DNA from: Brevibacillus dissolubilis
GTDB taxonomy: Bacteria; Bacillota; Bacilli; Brevibacillales; Brevibacillaceae
Length of the DNA: 64,000 nt
Reading direction: 5' to 3'
NCBI RefSeq assembly: GCF_006170445.1
Contig: NZ_VCNA01000001.1
Location: 372,001 to 436,000 of the forward strand
Position 1 is the stretch's first letter. Each line of letters opens with the position of its first letter. Below, one piece after another: positions 52,711-61,956 of this stretch. Under the pieces are notes generated by a model. The model worked only from the letters and a program-made list of their open reading frames with translations, had not been told where the DNA came from and did not search any database. The position numbers and the translations under genes are program-made.

Positions 52711-52929
52711 TTACTCTGGTCTTACCCAGACGATCTGTTGAATTCGGATGAAAAAGGTGGAATCCGCGATTTGCAGCACGACATGATCCGGTGCGACGTC
52801 TGCAACAACTCCCCGAAGATTGCCACGCACCGTTTCGATGGTCACCACATGGCCGCACGCTGCTTGCAGGGTCTGGTACACATATGGATCAAGATGAGCC
52901 GTAAAATTCACATTAGGTTGGGTATTCAT
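52711..52929 (-). CDS. DUF2642 (YuzF-like) small protein
   Basis: 72 residues. One compact beta-barrel-like domain: LDPYVYQTLQAACGHVVTIE, GNLRGVVADVAPDHVVLQIA and TFFIRIQQIVWVRPE, matching the DUF2642/YuzF family seen in spore formers. Function unknown; often near spore-coat genes. ATG 52929 follows GAGGAGGAG. Confidence 0.85.
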   Translation of the reverse strand: MNTQPNVNFTAHLDPYVYQTLQAACGHVVTIETVRGNLRGVVADVAPDHVVLQIADSTFFIRIQQIVWVRPE

Positions 52930-53000
52930 TCGTGATGTCTCCTCCTCTGGGTGTTTCACCCTATCTTATGAGCAGACTTCACGCATTGGTTCATCGTGGG

Positions 53001-53540
53001 CTACAGATATTTTTCGAAGCTTTTCTCAACGCTCTTCCATTTAGCGATAGCGGCGAGGATTTTGCCCATTCCTTTTTGGATAAAAAGCGGTACTTTAGGC
53101 GTATAGGTCTCCGCCATCTCATACAGCAGGGCGGATTGCCAGATGTTTTTCGGGTGCCCATTGGAATTGATCTGTCCGTCATTGGCCAGTCCATAGCCGA
53201 TCCTAAAAACTGCTTCAAAATTGCGGGCCGGACGGATTTCGGCTTCGAAGCTGATGGGCCCATCTGTTCTGTTCCAAAAAGCGTGGTGGCTGTTGATCGG
53301 TGCGATCGCGGTCTGACCGGGCCTAAGGACATGTGTCTCTTCCCCCACTATCACGGTCAACTCTCCCTGCACGACTTTGAATGATTCTTGGATCGTGGCA
53401 TGGTAGTGCAGATCGACCCCGCCACCCGGCTGCAGCTCAACGAGTGCCAGCAGGAATTCGCCGTTGGTCTCTTCGGTGGTTTTGAGAAAGGTCATTTTGT
53501 CTCCAACGACGGGATTGATGATGGTCCGGCTTTTTTCCAA
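53001..53540 (-). CDS. Cupin-domain protein
   Basis: 179 residues with one cupin barrel. Motif 1 is GGGVDLHYHATIQESFKVV (HxH...E) and motif 2 is HVLRPGQTAIAPINSHHAFWN with the final His, giving the usual metal site. The C-terminal 60 residues are helical. Function not predictable. The TTG start at 53540 lies nine bases after GGAGG. Confidence 0.85.
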   Translation of the reverse strand: MEKSRTIINPVVGDKMTFLKTTEETNGEFLLALVELQPGGGVDLHYHATIQESFKVVQGELTVIVGEETHVLRPGQTAIAPINSHHAFWNRTDGPISFEAEIRPARNFEAVFRIGYGLANDGQINSNGHPKNIWQSALLYEMAETYTPKVPLFIQKGMGKILAAIAKWKSVEKSFEKYL

Positions 53541-53636
53541 AATGGATATCCTCCTTATGATCTTGTTCTCGATGTAATTGGAATGAATATCCTATTCTCG
53601 CTATTTCGACAAAAACCTCTTTTTATTCACAAGAAA

Positions 53637-53667
53637 CAGCCTCTGCCGGTCGATCTGGCAGAGGCTG
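53637..53667 (-). terminator. Terminator of the small hypothetical gene
   Basis: CAGCCTCTGCC and GGCAGAGGCTG pair over 11 bp with a 9-nt loop; TTTCTTG follows on the minus strand. Confidence 0.75.
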
Positions 53668-53688
53668 CATGTTGATGTCTGGTTATGC

Positions 53689-53904
53689 CTACTCAAAAGG
53701 GTTCGGCTTCGCGCGGGGAATCGGATACTGCTCTTCTGGACGTCCCTCGTCCCCGACGCGGCCCTTGTCGATGGAACCGACTGGTACGGTGTCCTCGACA
53801 GCATAGGCAAGCTGATCACGATTGGCATCGGATGAGGATGCGGTCATGGATTGGTTCTGAGTGTTGCTTGGATTGCTGGTTGGGTTGCTGCTGGATTGGT
53901 TCAT
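53689..53904 (-). CDS. Small hydrophilic Ser/Asn-rich protein
   Basis: 71 residues, no hydrophobic core; the N-terminus is MNQSSSNPTSNPSNTQNQSM, the middle acidic, and the end PRAKPNPFE. Ribosome site GAGGGGGTGA and a terminator just after it support it as real. Probably intrinsically disordered. Unrecognised. Confidence 0.65.
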   Translation of the reverse strand: MNQSSSNPTSNPSNTQNQSMTASSSDANRDQLAYAVEDTVPVGSIDKGRVGDEGRPEEQYPIPRAKPNPFE

Positions 53905-54014
53905 ACGGTCACCCCCTCGACATCGGTTAGGATGTACGGGATAGGTGACGGGTATCCGAAACAGGAGGGAATTGGGCTACGAGTGAGCGCTTCCCTTTGC
54001 CTTTCTCATGTACG

Positions 54015-54569
54015 TTATCGGAGCAGCTTGATGAATTCGCGCATGAAGCTAGGCAGATCCGGCCAGGCATGACCAGACACCAGGTTGCCGTGGACATGCA
54101 GGGTGCTGCTGCTCACATAGGTTGCGCCGCATGCTTCTACATCAGGGCGGCATGCTTGGTAAGCGGTCAGCTCACGGCCTTGGAGATGCTCACGGACGAG
54201 CGCCAGCACCTGTGAACCATGGCAGATGGATGCAACCGGCTTGTTGGTCTCGAAGAAGTGAGCCACGATTGGCTTGAGGTATTCGTTGAGACGGATATAT
54301 TCAGGCGCCCGGCCACCCGGAATGATCAGGGCGTCGTAGTCGCTTGGATTGACTTCGGAGAATGCCACATGGGATTCAAGGCGGTAAGCTGGTTTTTCGG
54401 TATACGTCTCGCTGTGAGGTTCAAAATCGTGGATCACGGTATTGAGCAGCTTTTTGCTCGGGGACGCGATTACGGTCTCGAAGCCTTCCTCCAGACAGCG
54501 GTAGTACGGGTAGTAGATTTCCAGTGCCTCAACGGCGTCGCCTGTGACAATCAGTACTTTTTTGCTCAT
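54015..54569 (-). CDS. DJ-1/PfpI-family protein
   Basis: 184 residues, flavodoxin-like fold. The nucleophilic cysteine lies in PVASICHGSQVLA (nucleophile elbow) and the glutamate partner in VTGDAVEALEIYYP; the third element is YDALIIPGGRAPEYIR. Family members include deglycase-like and protease-like stress proteins. The expected elbow residues are all present. Monocistronic. Confidence 0.92.
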   Translation of the reverse strand: MSKKVLIVTGDAVEALEIYYPYYRCLEEGFETVIASPSKKLLNTVIHDFEPHSETYTEKPAYRLESHVAFSEVNPSDYDALIIPGGRAPEYIRLNEYLKPIVAHFFETNKPVASICHGSQVLALVREHLQGRELTAYQACRPDVEACGATYVSSSTLHVHGNLVSGHAWPDLPSFMREFIKLLR

Positions 54570-54878
54570 GAGAAGTTCCTCCCTTGGTTGGATGAATATT
54601 GAGTTCGTTAGGAAAAATGTTCCTCTTCTGTATTATACATCAGATTGGACAAGTCGATGTCAGTTATTTCGTCGTGCTAAGGCTGTATCGTTGCCGGTTG
54701 CTCTCATTAACCGTGTTCGCGCTTTCGATAGCGGATGTCTGACTCGTCAATGGGATATTCGTTGGCGCTCACATCTCGGCGTCCATTCTTTTGTTAACAA
54801 CTTCCATATTCATACATGAAATCCATCATTTTCGAGATAATAGGAAAAGCATTTTCATACAAGGTTGTGATCTTTCTC

Positions 54879-56105
54879 ATGACGAGGAACTTATCAAATC
54901 AAAACAAATCGCCCCGCCGACTAACCGCTTATGTCAGCATCCTTGGCACCACACAGCTTCATTTGCGGAATCCTTGGATAGTCGCGTGGTGGTCGATTGC
55001 TTTTCCGGGATTTGGACATCTGTTGCTGGCAAAATATCTGAGAGGCTATATCCTGATCGGATGGGAGCTTGTCATCAACTCCATGTCGAATCTGAATCAG
55101 GCGATGGTCTACTCGTTTACAGGAAAATTTGAATTGGCAAAATCAGTGATTGACGTAAGATGGCTGGCGTTATATGCACCGGTTTATCTGTTTGCCGTCT
55201 ATGACAGCTATCGGACCACGATTGACTTAAATAACCAATTCATTTTGGCCAATAGAGAACGAGCCTTTACTCCGCCATTTCATATGACCGGGCTGGAGAT
55301 TAACTACATGGACAAACGAAATCCATGGCTTGCACTCTTGTGGTCTTTGCTGATGCCTGGCATGGGTCAATTGTATATACACCGGATTGCGTCCGCTTTT
55401 TATATCCTTCTGGCGTGGATTGGTACCACTTATCTGTCACACCTGCTGGAAGGAATTCAGTATACATTGCTGGGGGATTTTCGGCATGCAACCGACGTGC
55501 TCGTCCCGAAATGGCTGATGTTTATGCCTTCTATTTATTGTTTTGCTTTATATGATGCCTATGTCAATACGGTAGAGAGCAACAAAGCATTTGATAAAGA
55601 ACAGCGATACTTTTTAAAAGAGAATTATCAGGTAAGGAAGGCGGATCACATGCGGGTCATCTCATCTTTTGATCATTCCATCTATCTGGAGATGGCTCTC
55701 ACGGCGCTTGAGGAGAACGGGATCGACCGAAAAAACATACTGGCTGTACCACTCGACCGCATAGCCGATCAACCGAAAAAAATCCTGGATACGATGCACC
55801 GCTCAGACGGGATCAGCTACATTGATACCGGGATCGCCTGTGCCACCGCGCTTACCGTGATCGCCTCCTCCATTGGATTCAAACTGGCATGGGGACCGAT
55901 TATCTGGGGCTTGATCGGTGCTGTGACGGGCTTTTTCATCGGGATGCTGATTGACATGTTGATTCGATCACCGAAAGACACCCGGCCTGTCAGCAAAATC
56001 AAAACCGAGGTGGTCGTTCTGGTAGATTGTGATGAGAAACAGATCGAGATGGTAGAAAATATCCTTTGGAAGCATTTTGCCTTTGGAGTAGCGAAGCTGA
56101 AGTAG
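54879..56105 (+). CDS. Membrane protein with internally duplicated transmembrane module
   Basis: About 408 residues. Two homologous segments, from RNPWIVAWWSIAFPGFGHLL to YRTTIDLNNQF and from RNPWLALLWSLLMPGMGQLY to YVNTVESNKAF, each have about four hydrophobic stretches and share the P-G-x-G-x-L core and an ending ALYDAY/AVYDSY. The C-terminal third has two more hydrophobic helices (TGIACATALTVIASSIGF, GPIIWGLIGAVTGFFIGMLI) and a soluble tail. I do not recognise the family. The start is uncertain: 54816 also opens the frame but has no ribosome site. Confidence 0.75.
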   Translation: MTRNLSNQNKSPRRLTAYVSILGTTQLHLRNPWIVAWWSIAFPGFGHLLLAKYLRGYILIGWELVINSMSNLNQAMVYSFTGKFELAKSVIDVRWLALYAPVYLFAVYDSYRTTIDLNNQFILANRERAFTPPFHMTGLEINYMDKRNPWLALLWSLLMPGMGQLYIHRIASAFYILLAWIGTTYLSHLLEGIQYTLLGDFRHATDVLVPKWLMFMPSIYCFALYDAYVNTVESNKAFDKEQRYFLKENYQVRKADHMRVISSFDHSIYLEMALTALEENGIDRKNILAVPLDRIADQPKKILDTMHRSDGISYIDTGIACATALTVIASSIGFKLAWGPIIWGLIGAVTGFFIGMLIDMLIRSPKDTRPVSKIKTEVVVLVDCDEKQIEMVENILWKHFAFGVAKLK

Positions 56106-56196
56106 AGAAACACACATTTGCCAAGGGTCAAACACCGTGCCTCTTTTCTCTTCTAACCAATACGATATAGCACTACCGTTGGTTAGGAGGGTTACG

Positions 56197-57510
56197 ATGT
56201 TCGGTTTTTCTATGATTCAAACCGTTCGGCGTCACAGTGCCAAGCTGGACCGTACACTGCGTACACAGCTGTTGGAGCTGTATCGTCCGTTTCGGTGGGT
56301 CCCCTGTATATTTCACCGGTCATTTGAGGGGCTGGCCAAACGTTTCAAACGGCATGATGTCATTATTGAGTTTCATCATGATGAGACGGCTTGCACAGAA
56401 GGGATTCAAAGCGTAAAAGATACCTGCCAACACCATAGCCGTTGTGTCATGGGACATGAATTATCCAGTGTCCACAGCTGTTCAGCCAAACTGACGGCCA
56501 ATGCTTTGGAGGAATTGCTTACAAATTGCTCTCATATCAAAAAAATTCATACCGATCGACAAGTACGCGCCTTCCTTGATGTGGCTTCCCCATCCATCGG
56601 AGCCCATATCGTCAACCGCTCTGGTCTTACAGGCAACGGTGTCACGATTGCGATCCTCGACACCGGAATTCATCCGCATCCAGATCTGACCTTACCCACC
56701 AACCGGATTGTTGCCTTTCGCGATTTCGTTAATGATCGCCCAGATCCGTATGATGACAACGGACACGGTACACATTGTGCGGGAGATGCGGCAGGCAATG
56801 GTCTCTCCTCCGATGGCATCTACCAAGGGCCCGCACCTGAAGCGCGGCTCGTCGGGGTCAAGGTCTTGAATAAAGTAGGCTCAGGCTCGCTCTCCACGAT
56901 CATGGCAGGCGTACAATGGTGCATCGACAACCGAGATGAGTACTCGATCGACATCATCTCCATGTCACTTGGCACACCAGCCACCACGCCAGCAGCCGAA
57001 GACCCTCTTGTGCAGATCGTCGAAAGAGCCTGGATCAGCGGGATTGTCGTCTGCGTCGCCGCCGGTAACGAAGGACCCGAACCGCGCACGGTCGCAAGTC
57101 CTGGGATCAGTCCCCGCGTGATCACGGTCGGAGCCATGGATGATCAGAATACAACCAACCGCCAAGATGATCAGGTGGCCGACTTTTCCAGCCGCGGCCC
57201 TACCATCGACGGCCTTGTCAAGCCTGACTTGCTGGCACCCGGTGTCAACATCGTCTCCCTGCGCGCTCCCAACTCCTACATCGACAAGTTGTCACCTGAG
57301 ACCCGTATAGATGACAACTACACCGTGCTCTCCGGAACCTCGATGGCTACCCCGATCTGTGCCGGAGTCGTCGCCCTTCTCCTGCAAAAATACCCTACCC
57401 TCACACCGTTCCAAGTAAAACGTCGCCTCATGATGACAGCCGATAACTGGGGTCTGCCGCCCAATACCCAAGGCCAAGGCTATTTGAATGCGGAAAAAGC
57501 CGTCCGTTGA
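56197..57510 (+). CDS. aprX: AprX-like subtilisin-family serine protease
   Basis: 437 residues without a signal peptide. The catalytic triad is intact: AILDTGIHPHPDL (Asp), DDNGHGTHCAGD (His), VAAGNEGPEPR (oxyanion Asn) and LSGTSMATPICAG (Ser). The N-terminal 130 residues act as the regulatory region. AprX of B. subtilis is an intracellular/late-stationary subtilase. ATG 56197 follows TTAGGAGGG. Confidence 0.93.
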   Translation: MFGFSMIQTVRRHSAKLDRTLRTQLLELYRPFRWVPCIFHRSFEGLAKRFKRHDVIIEFHHDETACTEGIQSVKDTCQHHSRCVMGHELSSVHSCSAKLTANALEELLTNCSHIKKIHTDRQVRAFLDVASPSIGAHIVNRSGLTGNGVTIAILDTGIHPHPDLTLPTNRIVAFRDFVNDRPDPYDDNGHGTHCAGDAAGNGLSSDGIYQGPAPEARLVGVKVLNKVGSGSLSTIMAGVQWCIDNRDEYSIDIISMSLGTPATTPAAEDPLVQIVERAWISGIVVCVAAGNEGPEPRTVASPGISPRVITVGAMDDQNTTNRQDDQVADFSSRGPTIDGLVKPDLLAPGVNIVSLRAPNSYIDKLSPETRIDDNYTVLSGTSMATPICAGVVALLLQKYPTLTPFQVKRRLMMTADNWGLPPNTQGQGYLNAEKAVR

Positions 57511-57522
57511 CCCGAGCACATA

Positions 57523-57561
57523 AGAAAAGACACGCGAGAGAGATACTCACGTGTCTTTTTT
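57523..57561. terminator. Terminator between aprX and the kinase gene
   Basis: AAAAGACACG pairs with CGTGTCTTTTTT around a 15-nt loop. Confidence 0.85.
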
Positions 57562-57607
57562 GCCGTTTTTGACAAGAGGAAAGGATTACTGGGTAGCGCT
57601 ATCTGTC

Positions 57608-58930
57608 CTATACCGGGATACGAATATCAAAATGAGTTCTTTTTTCATCAGACTTCACCTGTATGGTCCCACGGTACGAGCGCAATGTATTCAAGACGAT
57701 TTCCAGACCGATTCCCCGTGATTTGCCATTCGTCTGCTTCTTGGTCGAATATCCACTCTGAAAAATCAGCTCGCGCCTGTCTGGAGGGATCGGTCTGCCT
57801 GTGTTTTCCACGACGATCTGGTATTCTTCATTCTGCTTGCGGCAGACCACCTTGATGAACCGCTCATTGGTCGGCATCTCCAGTGTGGCATCCATCGCAT
57901 TGTCGATCAGATTGGACAGAATCCGGATCAAATCAGCCGACTTCACCTCTTCAAACGAGTCATTCGACACATCGAACAGGCACTCAATCTGCTTTTTCTG
58001 GGCGGTCATCCATTTGGTCTGAAGCAGTACCAGCAAAGCCGGATTGTCCACCCGAAGCGACAGGTCGGCGATTTTTACTTCTTTCATCAGCGATTTAAGG
58101 TACTGAAGCGCTTTTTCATAGTATTTCAGTTCCAGCAGTCCATATAAGACCTGCATATGGTTGGCAAAGTCATGATGGATCGATTTCACCGAGGTCAAAA
58201 TCGAACGCAGCTCCTGCTGGTACGCCCGCTCTGTCTCGCCGACTGCATGCTTCAGCTCTTTTTGATACCAGTTGTGAAGCAGGGCAAAAATCACGAACAG
58301 GGCCAGTACAAATAATCCGTTGAAGACAAAGGTCGCGAAGCTGCTTCGAATTACCTGTCTCCCTACCTCGTCTACCATCTTCACGTCCATATCGATAGCG
58401 ACGAAGCCCAGAATTTCACCGTTATCAGCAAGGATTGGCGCACCTGCTGTCAGATAGCCGCCGTACTTGGGATCTTCAATCATGCCAGTGAGAAACGGCT
58501 TGCCTGCATACGCCGCCCTCACCTGTGCCTCGGGTACGGTACAAGGCTCATTGATCGGATAACCGGCCACCTCGCGCGGCAACCCGACCACCATCGCATG
58601 GGACAGCTTGGGGTTATCAATCCGCAGGGTGTATACATAGAGCGCACCGATTTTTCCCCTGGCGTCGTTGAGGTAATCCCGTATGTGCCAATACTCCTCA
58701 TTGCGTACGGGATTTTTCAAAAAACGCCGATACGTCTCCTGATCCATCGACTCTGCAATGGACTTTGCTGTCTGCATGGCTTGGTTGGCGATCGACAGCT
58801 CTACGGTCTGCTTGGTACTGATATAAGAAACAACCACATTCGTCGCCGTCAACGCAAACAGAATCAAGACGGCGGCCAGAAAAATGAGGGCAATCTTACG
58901 GGTTTTGAAAATGGTCATGTGTTTGATCAT
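57608..58930 (-). CDS. Spo0B/DcuS-like sensor histidine kinase
   Basis: 440 residues. Two transmembrane helices (TRKIALIFLAAVLILFALTA and SSFATFVFNGLFVLALFVIF) flank an extracytoplasmic sensor domain (about 30-200, with GFVAIDMDVKMVDEVGRQVI near its end). The phospho-acceptor region is SIHHDFANHMQVLYGLLEL (His near 255), a Spo0B/AgrC-type H-box. The ATPase domain has ILSNLIDNAMDATLE (N-box) and SRGIGLEIVLNTLRSYRG (G-box). No response regulator adjoins. The start ATG follows AGAGGA. Confidence 0.9.
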   Translation of the reverse strand: MIKHMTIFKTRKIALIFLAAVLILFALTATNVVVSYISTKQTVELSIANQAMQTAKSIAESMDQETYRRFLKNPVRNEEYWHIRDYLNDARGKIGALYVYTLRIDNPKLSHAMVVGLPREVAGYPINEPCTVPEAQVRAAYAGKPFLTGMIEDPKYGGYLTAGAPILADNGEILGFVAIDMDVKMVDEVGRQVIRSSFATFVFNGLFVLALFVIFALLHNWYQKELKHAVGETERAYQQELRSILTSVKSIHHDFANHMQVLYGLLELKYYEKALQYLKSLMKEVKIADLSLRVDNPALLVLLQTKWMTAQKKQIECLFDVSNDSFEEVKSADLIRILSNLIDNAMDATLEMPTNERFIKVVCRKQNEEYQIVVENTGRPIPPDRRELIFQSGYSTKKQTNGKSRGIGLEIVLNTLRSYRGTIQVKSDEKRTHFDIRIPV

Positions 58931-58970
58931 GGTAAAAATCCTCTGTCATGTTAGTAGGATTGACTATTTT

Positions 58971-58976
58971 ATTATA
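58971..58976 (-). promoter_or_regulatory. Possible -10 box of the kinase gene
   Basis: TATAAT on the minus strand, about 40 bp before the kinase start. No good -35 is seen. If used, the kinase would have its own promoter as well as any read-through from 59016. Confidence 0.35.
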
Positions 58977-59015
58977 ATAGCAAACCTAACCCGTACAAAA
59001 CGGCATAAAAATTTG

Positions 59016-60404
59016 CTATTTATAATCGCCGATCAAGTAGTTGTAGAAAGGAAGGTCAACCCAGAACGTATATGTATGGACCTTCACAGAGGGACTGATT
59101 TGGGATAGGGCAGCTACGGTTGGCGCGGATTGTTCATTAAGGGTGAACGTCTGTGCGAGGTAATTGCCTTGGATCATGTAATTGTTGGTGATCTCTTTAT
59201 ACTCCGGCAGCTGGTTCATGGAATAGTACAGAGGCTGCCACCAGGAGTCGATGATCAGACCTGTCATATCCTCTTGGTTGCGCTTGGCATATGCCGAAAT
59301 CACGCTGTCGAACCGCTTCTTCTGTTCTTCTGTGGCGAACTCAAAATGCAGATCGTACTCTTTGGAATACGCGATATAATTGCCGTCCCCGATCGGCTCC
59401 AGCTGAAAATCAGGGGTTTCTTCCGGGATTCCCCACTCTTTGAGATAGAGGAATGCGGATGTTTTTGGTTCCAGCTGTACTTTTGCCGTGAGGTTTTCAC
59501 TTTTCATCAGGCCGATCAATTGGATGGCGTGGGTGATGCTGCTGTGTCCGTAGGTAATCGTCCGAAGATCGTGGAAGCGCGGAGCGTAACGCAGGTCTTT
59601 TAGATTGTAGCCTGTGACCACGTTTTGCTTTAAGGCTTGGTCAACGATCTTTTGCAGGTCGGCCGATTGGATCAGAGGCTGTGTCTGCCAGGCGTGGATC
59701 ATTTTATTGTAGATATCTGCATCAGCGGTCGTCCCGAGATAGTTCTCATAGGTTCCGTTGAGCACAAGGACTTTACCGAGCAGACAGGTCGCCAAGTCAG
59801 CATGCAGAGGCTGGGTCGGATTAAGTGATCCGTACATCGCAGACGGAACCATCTGAAGATCGATTAAGACGGCATATTCCTGAGCAGACTGGTTGGACAG
59901 CTGCTTGCTGTAGCGTTCCAGTCCTGCTTTGGTGAGGACGCTGGTGATTTTTTTCTGTGGATACGTCTGTGCCAATTCCTTCAGATGTGCTGCCTCGATC
60001 ACCTTGCTGACCGCTGCCGTCACCTTGAAATCTACGGTAGCAGCTGGAGTGGCAGACTTGCCCGCGATGACCGCTGTACCTGCGGCTGTTCCTTGAATCT
60101 TCAACAGTGCCGCTTCGAATTCGGCTCCGGTAACGTTACCGGAAAAGGAGATGCTGTAGTAGGTTTCGAGATGTTGCCGAAACTCTTCTAATAGAGCTTT
60201 TTGCTCCGCTGCCGGTATGGATGGAAGCATTGCTGTGCCAGTCTTGGCTGCTGCGGCTATAAGTGGATTCTGAGTGGTTATTCTTGTTGATGCTTCTGAT
60301 GCATATCCCGTGGAATCAAAAAGTGCCGTGCTTGCTAACAGCGTCAGTGCCATCGTCGAGATGGTCAGCCTTGTCCGGCCTGCTTTTTTCTGATTTTGCT
60401 TCAT
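59016..60404 (-). CDS. Exported uncharacterised protein upstream of the kinase
   Basis: 462 residues with signal peptide (RTRLTISTMALTLLASTALF). The mature protein is soluble, with a TPR- or helical-repeat-like first half (ALLEEFRQHLETYYSISFSG) and a C-terminal Trp/Tyr-rich part (IIDSWWQPLYYSMNQLPEYK, HTYTFWVDLPFYNYLIGD). Unrecognised. It lies 86 bp before the histidine kinase on the same strand, so it may be an extracytoplasmic partner. ATG 60404 follows GGAGGG. Confidence 0.75.
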   Translation of the reverse strand: MKQNQKKAGRTRLTISTMALTLLASTALFDSTGYASEASTRITTQNPLIAAAAKTGTAMLPSIPAAEQKALLEEFRQHLETYYSISFSGNVTGAEFEAALLKIQGTAAGTAVIAGKSATPAATVDFKVTAAVSKVIEAAHLKELAQTYPQKKITSVLTKAGLERYSKQLSNQSAQEYAVLIDLQMVPSAMYGSLNPTQPLHADLATCLLGKVLVLNGTYENYLGTTADADIYNKMIHAWQTQPLIQSADLQKIVDQALKQNVVTGYNLKDLRYAPRFHDLRTITYGHSSITHAIQLIGLMKSENLTAKVQLEPKTSAFLYLKEWGIPEETPDFQLEPIGDGNYIAYSKEYDLHFEFATEEQKKRFDSVISAYAKRNQEDMTGLIIDSWWQPLYYSMNQLPEYKEITNNYMIQGNYLAQTFTLNEQSAPTVAALSQISPSVKVHTYTFWVDLPFYNYLIGDYK

Positions 60405-60628
60405 CTCTTTTCCCTCCATCAAACGATTCTGTGGCATTATTCCTTCCACGGTTGCGTTATTCTAGATCGTTCCCATTCTGGGGAGGAAAAATAAACCCAG
60501 TACAACAATTCGCCTTCATTCGACAAATTCCTTTAAGAAAATTGTCATTTCTTAAATATTTACATCAGTCATATTTTTATTAACGAAAAAAATTAGCCAA
60601 CGGCTTATATTGGCTGGTATTCCGGCTG

Positions 60629-60714
60629 GGAGAGGGAGTGTGATCTGTTTTCCAGTCGCCTTTCCCTCACTACGTTCAGCCGGTCTCCTTACAAACAGAT
60701 CACACTCCCTCTCC
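60629..60714 (+). repeat. Hairpin element copy B
   Basis: Perfect 22-bp arms (60629-60650/60693-60714), with up to three further outer pairs, around a 42-nt loop. The loop is nearly identical to copy C and matches copy A in its two conserved blocks. Arm ends are CTGTTT/AAACAG. Flanks and the interval to copy C hold no gene; only scattered A/T-rich sequence is seen in 60405-61110 apart from B, C and the terminator. Confidence 0.85.
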
Positions 60715-60915
60715 AGGCGGATGAACCAGCTTTTTATGTGAAAGATGAAAATTGATAAAATAATGGGCTGTCGGATGTTTGGACTGACTACAGTTAAATG
60801 AAGATAAAATATATATCGAAGATATATAAAAGAGCGACTTTCTAAAGAATGTAGGGAACTTTTCACAGAGCATCACCCGCTCTTGCTTTTTTATTAACAA
60901 GCTTTGCCCCCACCA

Positions 60916-61005
60916 GAGCGTGAGGAAGATGATCTGTTCATAAGGAGACCGGCTGAACGTAGTGAGGGAAAGGCGACTGGAGAACAGATCATCTTCCTCA
61001 CGCTC
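60916..61005 (-). repeat. Hairpin element copy C (inverted relative to B)
   Basis: Perfect 24-bp arms (60916-60939/60982-61005) around a 42-nt loop (60940-60981). Read on the minus strand the loop reads like copy B: TCCAGTCGCCTTTCCC, CACTACGTTCAG, CCGGTCTCCTTA. The arms differ from copy B outside the CTGTTY/RAACAG ends but remain fully complementary. Confidence 0.85.
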
Positions 61006-61030
61006 CTGCCGGAGCAACCACCAAACCAAT

Positions 61031-61061
61031 AAAAAAAGACTGCCGACATGAATCGACAGTC
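61031..61061 (-). terminator. Terminator of the AHL-lactonase-like gene
   Basis: GACTG-N-CG pairs with CG-N-CAGTC around an 8-nt loop; TTTTTTT follows on the minus strand. Confidence 0.75.
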
Positions 61062-61110
61062 CCTTTTCCTATCCAAAGAAGCAGTGTATCAATCGTTGAC
61101 TTATCCTTAG

Positions 61111-61923
61111 TTAGATCACCATCGGCGTAATAGCCGGATCATGATTCGCAATCAACAGACAGCAGTCATCCCGCTTAATAAAATCACTCGCATACTCAAG
61201 CGAACGGCGAGCCGCTGAGTCACTGGTACGAATGCCCGGCATAATACGCTCGACAAATGACGCATTGGCATATCCCGCATCACTGGCGAGATAGACCCAG
61301 CCTGATTCCGTCTTCACCAGCAAGGACGTGTGACCTTCCGTATGACCCGGGGCATTCATGACATAGATGCTTCCATCCCCCAACAGATCGATCCCCTCAC
61401 GATAGGGGCCGAAGGGAATTTCTTTGGAGGCAAATGTCTCGACCTCCACCCCTTCCCACATCTCAGGCACATAGCTTGGATTCAGACAGTTGGCCGCCTC
61501 CCATTCCTGTTCGCTGGTGATGATCCGCTTGGCTTCGGCGACATGCTTGAGGCCGCTGACATGATCGGTGTGAAAATGGGTCAACACCACATAGTCCAGA
61601 TCTCTTGGGCGAATCCCCATCTCCTCCAGCTGTTCATGGATCGCCTGACCGGGCGGGAGCTTCGCTTTCATGACCAAATTGTTCAACATCCCCAGATGAG
61701 CCTGCGCGTCTACGCGGATATCGGTGTGAAGACCCGCATCGACCAGGATCAGGCCTTGCGGGTGCTCCAACAGATAGGTGGAGATGGGAACGTGGAGTTT
61801 GTCATCCTCAGAGCGAAACAAGCCGGTGATGGCTAATGGATTCAACGTGCATTCGTCAAAGGCGATGGATCTGTCGATCGTGCAGCTGCCCGTATGGAGA
61901 ATGTGTAGTTTTACAGTTGGCAA
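61111..61923 (-). CDS. AHL-lactonase-like MBL-fold hydrolase
   Basis: About 270 residues. The metal site is VLTHFHTDHVSGLKH (HxHxDH), MNAPGHTEGHTSLL and ASDAGYANASF, with the final His in IANHDPAI; the Tyr/Asp substrate residues of lactonases fit loosely. N-acyl homoserine lactone lactonases (AiiA-like) open the lactone ring; relatives have other lactone substrates. TTG 61923 is preceded by AGGTGAG; an in-frame GTG at 61932 overlaps that site. Substrate unproven. Confidence 0.85.
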   Translation of the reverse strand: MPTVKLHILHTGSCTIDRSIAFDECTLNPLAITGLFRSEDDKLHVPISTYLLEHPQGLILVDAGLHTDIRVDAQAHLGMLNNLVMKAKLPPGQAIHEQLEEMGIRPRDLDYVVLTHFHTDHVSGLKHVAEAKRIITSEQEWEAANCLNPSYVPEMWEGVEVETFASKEIPFGPYREGIDLLGDGSIYVMNAPGHTEGHTSLLVKTESGWVYLASDAGYANASFVERIMPGIRTSDSAARRSLEYASDFIKRDDCCLLIANHDPAITPMVI

Positions 61924-61956
61924 TCCTCTCACCTCTTTTTAACCCTGTTGCCGCTC

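Noticed and set aside
60700-61076. Small open frames across hairpin copies B and C
   Set aside because: Their coding potential comes from the repeat itself (for example RRPAERSEGKATG-like translations) and they lack ribosome sites.
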